This document shows positions 1-7,691 of a DNA stretch of 64,000 nt, piece by piece. The first letter of the stretch is position 1. Each line of letters begins with the position of its first letter. The stretch covers positions 682,001 through 746,000 of the forward strand of contig NZ_CP043450.1 in the NCBI RefSeq assembly GCF_003286415.2. Reading direction: 5' to 3'. A model generated the notes under the pieces. That model was not told the DNA's origin, did no database searches, and worked only from the letters and a program-made list of their open reading frames with translations. Both the position numbers and the translations under genes were made by a program. The DNA is from Mucilaginibacter rubeus (GTDB lineage Bacteria; Bacteroidota; Bacteroidia; Sphingobacteriales; Sphingobacteriaceae).

Positions 1-759
1 GTCGTTTGAATTACTGTTGATGGAGTTTTTGATCAGCTGGTACGTTTGATCAGCAGCTGCTTTCAGCGCCTCATCTAAGTTTACGGCATTATAAAAATGG
101 TTCAATATAAATGTTGCTAAAAATGCGTCGCCCGTGCCACCATAGTTTTTGGGCAATACATTGTGCCAATAATTATAACATTCATCACCCTTATAATATT
201 GTATGCCTGTTTTATCATCACCGGTTTTAATGCTGGTAATAACCAGTTGCGCATTAGGATATTGTTTCCGGAATGCTTCGATATAAAATGTATTGGGTTG
301 ATTGTCATCGGGCTCATGACCGGTCAGGATCTTGATTTCGGTGAGGTTAGGGAATACCAGATGGGCAAGATTGATAAGTACAGGCCAGCGGGCTATTACA
401 TCCGCAGGCACGTAGGCTCGCCCATGATCGCCGCAAACCGGATCAACAATAATTGTTTTTATGATATGCCGGTAGGTGTTTATCATCGCCATGATCACAT
501 CCACCTGTTCGGCTTTGCCCAGGTAGCCTATATAGAGGATCAACTCGAGCTCGCGGTTTGCGGCCAGTTCAAATGAGCTTTGAAGCAATTCTGTGAATGG
601 TACATCAAGCTTTTTAACAAGCGCCATATTTGTAAGGCCGTTTAACATCAGACTTGGCACCGGTAAAATCCGTTCACCTAAAATAGTAGTAAACGTTTTT
701 AAGCTGGCTGTGCCATGCACCGCGAAACTACTGATAGCTAATACATGCGGTGTTTTCAC
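1..759 (-). CDS. pdxY: Pyridoxal/pyridoxamine kinase, partial at its C-terminus
   Basis: This is a PfkB/ribokinase-fold vitamin B6 kinase that would phosphorylate pyridoxal or pyridoxamine with ATP in the cytoplasm. The 253 visible codons show the N-terminal strand HVLAISSFAVHG, the central DPVCGDHGRAYVP segment typical of the PdxK/PdxY group, PNLTEIKILTG, and the C-terminal anion-hole/catalytic motif GGTGDAFLATFI with the catalytic Asp. Family members have about 270-290 residues, so roughly 20-40 residues lie beyond base 1. I chose the GTG at 759-757 because it follows the stop of the upstream gene by two bases and gives the usual family N-terminus. It is probably cotranscribed with the phosphatase-fold gene before it. 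The assignment to pyridoxal kinase rather than another PfkB sugar kinase is fairly secure from the DPVCGD motif. Confidence 0.87.
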   Translation of the reverse strand, partial: MKTPHVLAISSFAVHGTASLKTFTTILGERILPVPSLMLNGLTNMALVKKLDVPFTELLQSSFELAANRELELILYIGYLGKAEQVDVIMAMINTYRHIIKTIIVDPVCGDHGRAYVPADVIARWPVLINLAHLVFPNLTEIKILTGHEPDDNQPNTFYIEAFRKQYPNAQLVITSIKTGDDKTGIQYYKGDECYNYWHNVLPKNYGGTGDAFLATFILNHFYNAVNLDEALKAAADQTYQLIKNSINSNSND

Positions 760-761
760 AA

Positions 762-1559
762 TCAGGGTATTACAAGTGTGGTAGTGATGCCAAAATGATC
801 GCTCGGGTACAGGCCGGTTTCTTCATCAGGTACATTTAATACAACTGCCGAATCGATAAACTGTGGATATTTATCGCTTCCGGGTAGTGGAAGGGTAAAA
901 ATAAGATCTACACATACCTGCTTGTTGGCTTTATAGTAGGCCTCGGTAAGACTGTATCTCGGCTCGGTGCCATTGCCTTCGGTAAAACAATCGGCGGCAG
1001 CTGATAATGCTCTGAAAGCCATAACCGCCTCAGAATCGGGTGTAGCATTAAAATCACCGCAAATAATATGATACGGATGGGCTGCGTTGGCATTGACAAA
1101 ACCGGCAAGCGCTTCGGCCTGCGCTTTTCTTAAACCTTTATTGTTGCCTAAATGCGTAAGATGGGTTGTGGTAATGGTAACGTTTTTTCCAGATGGCAGA
1201 TTTGCAGTTACCTGGAAAGCCTTGCGGTCGTTATCCTCGGGTACTACGGGCAAATCAAAGCCTTCGGTTGCGGTAAGCGGATAAACAGATAATATACCCA
1301 GTCCGGATGTGCTGTTAACCATCCTGCCCTCAAACAGGCGTTTTTTGGATCTTCCGGGTAAAAAACTGTAGTTCATATTTAATTCGTTAGCCAAAAACTT
1401 CAGGGTATCGGCATTAGCTTCTTCGCTGTAAAAGCATTCCTGGCAGGCTATAACATGGGGTTTTAATTGTTTAAGTTGTTTGGCAAGTATGCCCATGCGC
1501 ACCCGGTATTCACCATCACATTTCCAAGTATTTATGGTGATAATTTTAACATTTTCCAC
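762..1559 (-). CDS. Endonuclease/exonuclease/phosphatase family protein
   Basis: The protein has 265 residues and the fold shared by exonuclease III, DNase I and inositol phosphatases. Visible motifs are an N-terminal ITINTWK strand, the metal-binding Glu in ACQECF (about residue 41), TTTHLTHLG, the catalytic CGDFNATPDSE (about residues 166-176) and the C-terminal SDHFGITTTL with the general-base His. There is no signal peptide, so it probably acts in the cytoplasm. The substrate cannot be read from sequence: nucleic acid, a phosphoester or a sphingomyelin-type lipid are all possible. It is the first gene of a two-gene minus-strand unit with the pyridoxal kinase, whose start lies two bases beyond its stop. 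Confidence 0.85.
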   Translation of the reverse strand: MENVKIITINTWKCDGEYRVRMGILAKQLKQLKPHVIACQECFYSEEANADTLKFLANELNMNYSFLPGRSKKRLFEGRMVNSTSGLGILSVYPLTATEGFDLPVVPEDNDRKAFQVTANLPSGKNVTITTTHLTHLGNNKGLRKAQAEALAGFVNANAAHPYHIICGDFNATPDSEAVMAFRALSAAADCFTEGNGTEPRYSLTEAYYKANKQVCVDLIFTLPLPGSDKYPQFIDSAVVLNVPDEETGLYPSDHFGITTTLVIP

Positions 1560-1842
1560 ATCAGCAATATCAGCAATCTAAATTGTACAATCAACATTCG
1601 TTAATTATTAGCTGATGATTAGTTTTTAATTAAAGTTGCTGTTTGGCCTCAATTGTAGTAGTAGGTTCGTGCAAAAAATGATAGTTGATCTTTGAAATAT
1701 TAGTGAATGGTTAGTGTATGGTTTGTTTTGTGTTTTGTGTGGGTTAATTTAACAGTAAATTCACGTTTTGTTATTAGGATTTAACAATGCGCTAATCTTT
1801 TCTTCACCTGTGTTGAGTAATATCGTATGGTAAAACGGCGGT

Positions 1843-2553
1843 ATGAAGAAACACAGGCTGGTAATTATTGACGATCATTATGATATCCTCGAAATCCTGA
1901 AATATAATATGGTGCAGGAAGGGTACGAGGTGAAAATGTTTTTCAACGCGGTTGATGCCCTCAAATATATCAACGCCGATAATACCGACCTGCTGGTTAC
2001 CGACTGGATGCTGCCCGAAATGGATGGCCTGGAGCTTTGCCGTAACCTTAAAATGAGCCCCGCCACCCGTGATATTCCATTGGTGATGCTTACCGGTAAG
2101 AACGATGAGATAGATGCTGTTACCGCCCTTGAAGTAGGTGCCGAAGATTACGTAACGAAACCTATCCGCATGCGCGAACTGATGAGCCGTATAAAAAAGA
2201 TCCTTCGCCGCAAAAGTACCGATGATGTCGTAAGCTCCCGTAAGGAAATAAAAGAAACTATTGAATGCGGCGTGCTGCGGATGAACCTGGTGAGTTACAA
2301 GGTTTATATTAACAATGAATTGTTGGAACTCACCATAGGCGAATTTAAACTGCTCGAGCTACTGGCCAAGCAACCCGGCAAGGTTTTTTCCCGCAACCAG
2401 ATCATCGAACGCATCAACGGCTCGCAATACTTTGCCACCGAGCGCTCAATAGATGTGCAGATAGCCGGCCTGCGTAAGAAATTGGGAGAGTATAAGGATG
2501 CTGTGGAAACGGTAAGGTCGGTAGGGTATAGGTTTAACGAGCGGTTTGTGTGA
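1843..2553 (+). CDS. OmpR/PhoB-family response regulator (orphan)
   Basis: A 236-residue two-domain response regulator. The receiver domain (residues 5-118) has the acidic pair D10-D11, the phosphoacceptor D54 in LLVTDWMLPEMDG, T84 and the conserved lysine K106 in VTKPIRMRE. The C-terminal winged helix (about 140-232) has the OmpR-type core IGEFKLLELLAKQPGKVFSR and ends in TVRSVGYRF. No histidine kinase gene adjoins it, so its partner must be encoded elsewhere. It lies 292 bases upstream of the phn operon in the same direction. PhoB controls phn genes in E. coli, so a role in regulating this locus is plausible, but that rests on position alone. Confidence 0.9.
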   Translation: MKKHRLVIIDDHYDILEILKYNMVQEGYEVKMFFNAVDALKYINADNTDLLVTDWMLPEMDGLELCRNLKMSPATRDIPLVMLTGKNDEIDAVTALEVGAEDYVTKPIRMRELMSRIKKILRRKSTDDVVSSRKEIKETIECGVLRMNLVSYKVYINNELLELTIGEFKLLELLAKQPGKVFSRNQIIERINGSQYFATERSIDVQIAGLRKKLGEYKDAVETVRSVGYRFNERFV

Positions 2554-2605
2554 GCCTGAACCTTGATTTTTAGAATTTGAAGATTATCATGAACTATTCC
2601 CCCCG

Positions 2606-2627
2606 GCGGCCGTGTCCTCACGGCCGC
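2606..2627. terminator. GC-rich hairpin after the response regulator gene
   Basis: A perfect 9-bp stem (GCGGCCGTG paired with CACGGCCGC) closes a 4-base loop, 53 bases after the stop codon. There is no following T-tract on the plus strand, so termination is only possible. It may instead be part of a mobile palindromic element. Confidence 0.4.
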
Positions 2628-2638
2628 ATGCTCGCATT

Positions 2639-2730
2639 TGTCTGAACTCGAATTAAACGAATTTAGGAATTAACAGAATGTCAGGCAAATTCGACAAATT
2701 CAAATAATTCGTTTAATTCGAGTTCAGACA
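2639..2730. repeat. Long inverted repeat upstream of phnG
   Basis: The arms 2639-2663 and 2706-2730 are perfect reverse complements over 25 bases, with a 42-base AT-rich spacer. The spacer itself holds further AAATTC/GAATT pieces that could extend the stem. It separates the response regulator from the phn operon. It could be a transcription stop, a transposon-derived palindrome or a regulator target. The sequence alone does not decide. Confidence 0.85.
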
Positions 2731-2818
2731 TTCAAACTCGCCCTTTAGGAGGCCGGGGGCTAACAATCCCCTAACAAAACAATATCCCTTCCCTAATTAT
2801 TCGCAAATAATTGCGGCC

Positions 2819-2826
2819 TAATTTTG
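2819..2826 (+). promoter_or_regulatory. Candidate -7 box of the phn operon promoter
   Basis: TAATTTTG matches the Bacteroidota -7 consensus TAnnTTTG and lies 20 bases before the phnG start. No convincing -33 TTTG box is seen at the expected distance of about 19-21 bases, so this is a weak call. Confidence 0.35.
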
Positions 2827-2845
2827 ATTTAAATCATTAAGCCCG

Positions 2846-3265
2846 ATGGAAGAACAGGATTTTATATTATGCGAGTGCGAACTGGAACCGCTCAGGGATT
2901 TCGTAGCCTCCGTTGAAGGTAATTTTGAAGTAATAATTGCCAAAGCCCCCTCAACCTGCATGACCATGATCCAGGCCGAAGATTCGGTCGAGTTCCAGGA
3001 TTTTTATTTGGGCGAGGCCCTGACTACCGAATGCGAGTTGGTTGTGAATGGCCAACGCGGTTATGGCATTTGCCTTGGCGACGAGCCTGTTCGCGGTTAT
3101 TGCATAGCATTTATTGATGCCTTAACCCAACTACCGGGTGCCGACCTGAAAGATGTTGAGGCTTTTTTAACCCAGCAATATCAACTGATCAAACAAGCCG
3201 AACAACTGGAATATAACCAGATCATGCGTACCAGGGTTGATTTTAAACTGATGGAACAAGAATAA
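2846..3265 (+). CDS. phnG: C-P lyase core subunit PhnG
   Basis: This 139-residue protein matches PhnG in size (E. coli about 150) and in its place as the first gene of phnGHIJKLM. PhnG is part of the PhnG2H2I2J2 core. Together with PhnI, PhnH and PhnL it supports transfer of the phosphonate to C1' of ATP, releasing adenine. Recognisable features are the segment EVIIAKAPSTCMTMIQAEDS, the conserved FYLGEALTTEC and the GYGICLGDEPVRG region. Its stop is followed by one base and then phnH, indicating tight cotranscription. The start ATG is 20 bases after a candidate -7 box. Confidence 0.9.
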   Translation: MEEQDFILCECELEPLRDFVASVEGNFEVIIAKAPSTCMTMIQAEDSVEFQDFYLGEALTTECELVVNGQRGYGICLGDEPVRGYCIAFIDALTQLPGADLKDVEAFLTQQYQLIKQAEQLEYNQIMRTRVDFKLMEQE

Positions 3266-3266
3266 G

Positions 3267-3875
3267 ATGCAAACAGAACTACATTATGATACCGTTTTTG
3301 ACGCGCAGCAGCATTTCAGGCTGTTGCTTGATAGTATGGCCCGTCCGGGTAAGATCAATACTTTTCCTGCCATGGAGATTATGCCGCCGGTTGGTTTAAA
3401 CCAGGCATCGGCGCTTACTGGTTTTGCTTTGCTTAACGCCGATACTTCCTATCACATAGCCGGTTATAATGGTGCCGATATAGCACAATATTTACTGGTA
3501 AACACAGCCTCGCAACAGGCAGGTATCGATATTGCCGAATACATCTTTCTGCCCGAAAACCATGACGGCAGAGGTTTGGAAAAAGCCCGTGTTGGCACGC
3601 CGGTGTATCCTGAAGATAGCGCTACATTGATAGCCGAAGCGGAGTTGATCAGCGAACATGCTATTGAAAATAGTTTGGGCATTACCCTGAAAGGTCCCGG
3701 TGTTAACGGTGAGGCACAGATTTTCGTAAGCGGTATCAACCCGGCTTTGCTTGATTATTTGAAAGAGCAAAATGTTGAATATCCTTTAGGCATCGACCTG
3801 ATTGTTACCGACAGGCAAAATAACCTGCTGTGCATTCCCCGCAGCAATGCTTTCACTTATATTAAAACAAACTAA
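3267..3875 (+). CDS. phnH: C-P lyase core subunit PhnH
   Basis: The 202-residue protein corresponds to PhnH (E. coli 194), a PLP-transferase-like fold protein without the cofactor that is a structural subunit of the C-P lyase core. Diagnostic features are the N-terminal FDAQQHFRLLLDSMARPGKI, which contains the family-typical MARPG, and the middle GPGVNGEAQIFVSGI. It lies between phnG and phnI with gaps of one and three bases, so translation is probably coupled through the operon. Nothing appears truncated. Confidence 0.92.
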   Translation: MQTELHYDTVFDAQQHFRLLLDSMARPGKINTFPAMEIMPPVGLNQASALTGFALLNADTSYHIAGYNGADIAQYLLVNTASQQAGIDIAEYIFLPENHDGRGLEKARVGTPVYPEDSATLIAEAELISEHAIENSLGITLKGPGVNGEAQIFVSGINPALLDYLKEQNVEYPLGIDLIVTDRQNNLLCIPRSNAFTYIKTN

Positions 3876-3878
3876 ACC

Positions 3879-5009
3879 ATGGGATACGTAGCAGTAAAGG
3901 GAGGCACCGAAGCCATCCACAACGCGAGTGAACTGGCCGAGTTTTACCGTGTAAAAGGTGATACAACCCCTATTGATATAAAACAGATCCGGGCGCAAAT
4001 GCGCCTGGCTATTGATAAGGTGATGGGCGAGGGCGGCATTTATGCTCCTGAATATGCAGCCATAGCTTTAAAACAAGCTGAAGGTGATGTATACGAAGCC
4101 GCTTTTATATTGAGGGCTTTTCGTACTACTTTGCAGCGCAACTACTATTCGCAAGTGATTAATACCCGCGAGATGTTTGTTAAACGCAAGATTTCGGCAT
4201 CGTTCCGTGAAATTCCGGGCGGGCAGATCCTCGGGCCTACGAGGGACTATACCCAACGTACGCTTGATACCGCCAAGGCTACCGAAACGGCTATCGATAT
4301 AAAAACATTTTTGGATGGCTTTGATGCTAAGATCGACCCTGAAAAGCTGGAAGGCATCAGCACTTTTGGTAAAGTGATTGACCTGTTACAGCAGGAAGGC
4401 CTGCTGGCCCCGGTTGACCCAACTGAAGACCGCAGCCTTGTTGACATTACCCGCGAAGCTATCAAATTTCCGGCCCCACGGTCGGCCAGGCTGCAAATGA
4501 TGGCCCGTGCCGAAACCGGTGGTTTAATGGCTTTGGGTTACAGCAGCCAGCGCGGTTTTGGTGCGGTACACCCAACCGTTGGTGAGCTTCGTTATGGCAC
4601 CGTGCCTGTACGTGTAAAAGACGCTGGTGGCCGCAACCGCTACATCGGCAAAATTGAGGTTACCGAAAACGAAATGATCACGGGCAGCAAACCCGCTAAA
4701 AAGGGCACCCCGCCATATTTTACCATTGGCTATGGCTTATGCTTCGGCCATAACGAAACCAAAGTGATTTGCATGAGCACGCTGGATACCGCTATGCGCC
4801 GCCCCGAAATGGGTGCCCCGGCTAATGACCAGGAATTTGTTTTATACCATACCGAAGGTGTTGAAGCCATGGGCTTTACCAATCACCTCAAACTGCCGCA
4901 TTATGTTACCTTCCAGTCAAGCCTGAGCAATACCCGCGCTGCGGTGGAGCGCAACAACAAAACTAACAAAGAGGTTGAACAGCAGATGATCCAGATGCAA
5001 TCGGTTTAA
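3879..5009 (+). CDS. phnI: C-P lyase core subunit PhnI (nucleosidase component)
   Basis: PhnI is the nucleosidase-like component that, with PhnG, PhnH and PhnL, makes alpha-D-ribose 1-alkylphosphonate 5-triphosphate from ATP and an alkylphosphonate. The 376 residues are close to the family length (about 355-370). Visible signatures are the N-terminal GYVAVKGGTEAI, LGYSSQRGFGAVHPTVGELR, the GYGLCFGHNETKVICMSTLD segment and the C-terminal HLKLPHYVTFQ, which holds the histidines near the zinc site in the E. coli complex. It starts three bases after phnH and ends 12 bases before phnJ. Confidence 0.94.
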   Translation: MGYVAVKGGTEAIHNASELAEFYRVKGDTTPIDIKQIRAQMRLAIDKVMGEGGIYAPEYAAIALKQAEGDVYEAAFILRAFRTTLQRNYYSQVINTREMFVKRKISASFREIPGGQILGPTRDYTQRTLDTAKATETAIDIKTFLDGFDAKIDPEKLEGISTFGKVIDLLQQEGLLAPVDPTEDRSLVDITREAIKFPAPRSARLQMMARAETGGLMALGYSSQRGFGAVHPTVGELRYGTVPVRVKDAGGRNRYIGKIEVTENEMITGSKPAKKGTPPYFTIGYGLCFGHNETKVICMSTLDTAMRRPEMGAPANDQEFVLYHTEGVEAMGFTNHLKLPHYVTFQSSLSNTRAAVERNNKTNKEVEQQMIQMQSV

Positions 5010-5021
5010 AAGCGTTACGTC

Positions 5022-5927
5022 ATGATTGAAAATACCAAGTATACCAACAAATACAATTTTGCCTTTATTGACGAGGCTACCAAAAAGGAGATCCGCCGTA
5101 AGCTCTTGAAAGCTGTGGCAATCCCCGGTCACCAGGTGCCGTATTCATCGCCCGAAATGCCTATTTCACGCGGGTGGGGTACGGGAGGCCTGCACATTAC
5201 CCTGGCTGTTATCGGCAAGGAGGATGTGTTCAAGATCATTGATCAGGGTAGCGATGCCAGCGTAAATGCCTGTAACCTGCGCGAGTTTGTAAACGGGATG
5301 ACGGGTTGCAAAACAACCTTTGATACAGCTGAGGCAACGTTGATTCAAACCCGTCATCGCATCACCGAAGAAGAGCTTACCTATAAACAGATCATCGTTT
5401 TCCAGGTACCCTTGCCCGAACCTTTGCGCATGGTTGAGCGTTACGAGTATAAGACGTTACAAATGCATGCCGAGGCCGATTATGCCAAAATGTATGTATC
5501 GCTTTATGAATCATATGTACGCCACGGGGCTATCATGCAGGGTGCGGGCTACCCGGTTATGGTTAACGGCAGGTACATCATGTCGCCATCACCAATACCA
5601 CGCTGGGATACACCAAACCTGAATCAGGCTCAAACGCTGTTTTTATTTGGTGCCGGTCGTGAGAAGCGCCTTTATGCTGTGCCTCCCTTCACTGATGTTG
5701 AACCGCTGGAGTTTGAGGATGTGAATTTTGAAATTGAAGATTTCAGCAAAAGTGAGTGCTATAAAACAGGTTACAAAAAGGCTTTCCTTGATGAGATCTA
5801 CTCGGACGAGGGCGAGCGTAAATTTGTGATCAGCGACAGCAACTTCCTGGATAAAAAGAGCGAAAAGCAGGAAACCCATCAATACAGCAATAAATACATA
5901 GACCAACTGCAAGAATATGGCCTTTAA
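5022..5927 (+). CDS. phnJ: C-P lyase PhnJ homologue lacking the usual C-terminal cysteines
   Basis: PhnJ is the radical-SAM C-P lyase that cleaves ribose 1-alkylphosphonate 5-phosphate to the 1,2-cyclic phosphate and an alkane. The 301 residues follow E. coli PhnJ (281) closely: AVAIPGHQVPY with the radical glycine equivalent G36, GWGTGG, ATLIQTRHRI, FQVPLPEPLR, VNGRYIMSPSPIPR and LFGAGREKRLYAVPPFT. The end is different. E. coli has Cys241, Cys244, Cys266 and Cys272. Here the aligned positions are C246, T249, I270 (FVISD instead of FVCSD) and L276. Other cysteines are only C84 and C96. The reading frame is intact through this region, so a frameshift does not explain it. A 25-residue tail follows. 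Family membership is certain, but a classical cluster-dependent mechanism is doubtful. Confidence 0.93.
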   Translation: MIENTKYTNKYNFAFIDEATKKEIRRKLLKAVAIPGHQVPYSSPEMPISRGWGTGGLHITLAVIGKEDVFKIIDQGSDASVNACNLREFVNGMTGCKTTFDTAEATLIQTRHRITEEELTYKQIIVFQVPLPEPLRMVERYEYKTLQMHAEADYAKMYVSLYESYVRHGAIMQGAGYPVMVNGRYIMSPSPIPRWDTPNLNQAQTLFLFGAGREKRLYAVPPFTDVEPLEFEDVNFEIEDFSKSECYKTGYKKAFLDEIYSDEGERKFVISDSNFLDKKSEKQETHQYSNKYIDQLQEYGL

Positions 5928-6765
5928 CGAGGATAACTGGTTGCTGCGTGTGCGCAACATTACCAAAATATACGGTGAACCAAACGACCGTACGCTGGAT
6001 TTAACTGGTCCGGAGTTTGGTTCAAACATCTGTCCCGAAACAGAAAGTATTGTAGCCTGTGCCGATATCAGCTTCGACCTTTATCCCGGCGAAGTGTTGG
6101 GCATTGTAGGCGAAAGCGGATCGGGCAAGAGTACGGTTGTTAAAATGCTGTATTTTGATCTGGAAAAAACTTACGGTTCAGCATGGCTTAAACCATATAA
6201 TGACGGTTTGCTGGATATTCTTGAAGAGTCAAACCAGCGTAAACGCTATATCCGCAATACCCTGATGGGCATGGTATACCAGAACCCGCGCGATGGGTTA
6301 AACTTTGGCTTTTCATCAGGAGGTAATATTGCCGAAAAGCTGATCATGGCGGGGCAAATGAACGTAGCCAATATTCGTGAAAGGGCTTCAGATCTGCTCA
6401 ATAAAACCGAGGTTCCTGTACAGCGAATGGATAACCGCCCGGGTACTTTTAGCGGAGGGATGCAGCAAAGGGTGCAGATTTCTAAAGCTATAGCCAATAA
6501 TCCGCCGCTCTTGTTTTTGGATGAGGTGACTACCGGTTTAGATGTATCGGTACAAGCTAAGGTGCTCGACCTGATCCGGGAGCTACAAACCGATCTGGGC
6601 ATAGCCATGATCGTGGTATCGCATGACCTTTCGGTTATCCGGATGCTTACCGATAGGGTAATGGTAATGAAAAACGGTCGGATTGTAGAAAGCGGCTTAA
6701 CCGACCAGATCTTGCAGGACCCGCAACATGAATATTCGCAGCTACTGGTTAGCTCGCTGTTGTAA
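5917..6765 (+). CDS. phnK: C-P lyase associated ATP-binding subunit PhnK
   Basis: This ABC-type ATPase has no membrane partner of its own. In E. coli PhnK docks on PhnJ in the core complex. It has Walker A GESGSGKST (residues 65-73), the signature FSGGMQQR, Walker B LLFLDEV followed by TTGLDVSVQ, and the H-loop VVSHDLSV. With 282 residues it is about 30 longer than E. coli PhnK. The extra length is an insert after IYG (about residues 22-48) containing C39 and C48. The start overlaps the end of phnJ by 11 bases, a sign of translational coupling. The long match VSFDLxPGEVLGIVGESGSGK favours PhnK over a dipeptide transporter ATPase. Confidence 0.92.
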   Translation: MAFNEDNWLLRVRNITKIYGEPNDRTLDLTGPEFGSNICPETESIVACADISFDLYPGEVLGIVGESGSGKSTVVKMLYFDLEKTYGSAWLKPYNDGLLDILEESNQRKRYIRNTLMGMVYQNPRDGLNFGFSSGGNIAEKLIMAGQMNVANIRERASDLLNKTEVPVQRMDNRPGTFSGGMQQRVQISKAIANNPPLLFLDEVTTGLDVSVQAKVLDLIRELQTDLGIAMIVVSHDLSVIRMLTDRVMVMKNGRIVESGLTDQILQDPQHEYSQLLVSSLL

Positions 6766-6797
6766 ATGAAATTTTTAGATCATCTGTTTAATTAGTG

Positions 6798-7508
6798 ATG
6801 AATATATTAGAAGTTAATGACCTGAGCAAGGTGTTCAACCTGCACATCCTCAATAACAAAAAAATTGAGGCCTTAAGCGATATCAATTTTACGATGCAGG
6901 AGGGGGAGATCATCGGGCTTACCGGTAAATCGGGTTCGGGTAAATCAAGTTTGATGAAGTGCATTTACCGCACCTACCTGGCATCATCAGGACAGATCAT
7001 TTATACTTCAAAAGATGGCAGTCTTGACCTGGTTAAGGCCGATGACCATCGCGTTATAGAGTTGCGCAAAACCGAGATCAACTATTGCTCGCAGTTTTTG
7101 AGCGTGATACCCCGTGTAACCGCTGTTGACGTGGTCTGCGAAAACCTGTTCAGGATAGAAAAAGATAAGCAGGTTGCCCGCGATAAGGCAAAGCAAATGC
7201 TGGAGGAACTGGCCCTGCCGGGAGAATTGTTTGATGCCTTCCCGGTAACCTTCAGCGGTGGCGAGCAACAGCGTATCAATGTGGCCCGCGCCATAATCGC
7301 TTCACCAAGGTTTTTGCTAATTGATGAACCAACGGCTTCGCTTGATGCCCGTACCAAAGATGTGGTAATTGATATGATATTAGGTTTGAAGCAAAACGGC
7401 ACCTCGGTGCTGTGCATCTCGCATGATGAATATACTTTGGAAAGGCTTTGCGACAGGCGGATTGATCTGCAGTTTGGCAGGATCAATGAGGTAGAGGTTG
7501 TAGAGTGA
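6798..7508 (+). CDS. phnL: C-P lyase associated ATP-binding subunit PhnL
   Basis: The second ABC-type ATPase of the C-P lyase machinery has 236 residues, close to E. coli PhnL (226). It shows Walker A GKSGSGKSS, a signature FSGGEQQRINVARAI, Walker B FLLIDEPTASLDA and an H-loop CISHDEYTL. PhnL is needed with PhnG, PhnH and PhnI for the first phosphonate-ribose coupling step. I start at the ATG at 6798 rather than the GTG immediately before it. The gap after phnK is 32 bases. A palindromic repeat separates phnL from phnM. Confidence 0.92.
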   Translation: MNILEVNDLSKVFNLHILNNKKIEALSDINFTMQEGEIIGLTGKSGSGKSSLMKCIYRTYLASSGQIIYTSKDGSLDLVKADDHRVIELRKTEINYCSQFLSVIPRVTAVDVVCENLFRIEKDKQVARDKAKQMLEELALPGELFDAFPVTFSGGEQQRINVARAIIASPRFLLIDEPTASLDARTKDVVIDMILGLKQNGTSVLCISHDEYTLERLCDRRIDLQFGRINEVEVVE

Positions 7509-7540
7509 GTGGTATATTGAAAGAAATAAAAGCGCGGGAA

Positions 7541-7667
7541 TGTGCGATTCCCTCCCCTGGGAGGGTGTAGGGAGGGGTTTCATCGATATGCGTATCAATG
7601 AAGCAAGGCGTATAAACCCCTCCCTGCCATCACGCAACCCAACACACCCCTCCCAAGGGAGGGAATT
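7541..7667. repeat. Palindromic intergenic repeat, copy 1 (CCCTCCC type)
   Basis: The element has C-rich ends: CCCTCCCCTGGGAGGG near the left and CCCCTCCCAAGGGAGGG at the right, so it is an imperfect inverted repeat with nested stems. Its first 42 bases (7541-7582) are identical to 20480-20521, and the right ends also correspond. This copy sits inside the phn operon between phnL and phnM, where its RNA would fold into a strong stem-loop. Confidence 0.88.
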
Positions 7668-7691
7668 AAAAAAAGAAAAAGACACGTTAAA

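Noticed and set aside
163..576. Plus-strand ORF of 137 residues
   Set aside because: It is the antisense of the pyridoxal kinase, whose minus-strand translation shows clear family motifs.
5690..5927. Frameshift or sequencing error as the cause of the missing PhnJ cysteines
   Set aside because: The translation aligns with E. coli PhnJ on both sides of each cysteine position (FLDEI, FVISD), so single-codon replacements are seen and not a shifted frame.
7541..7667. Riboswitch or tRNA-like RNA gene
   Set aside because: The same sequence occurs again at 20480 behind an unrelated gene and is a simple C-rich palindrome, which fits a dispersed repeat better.
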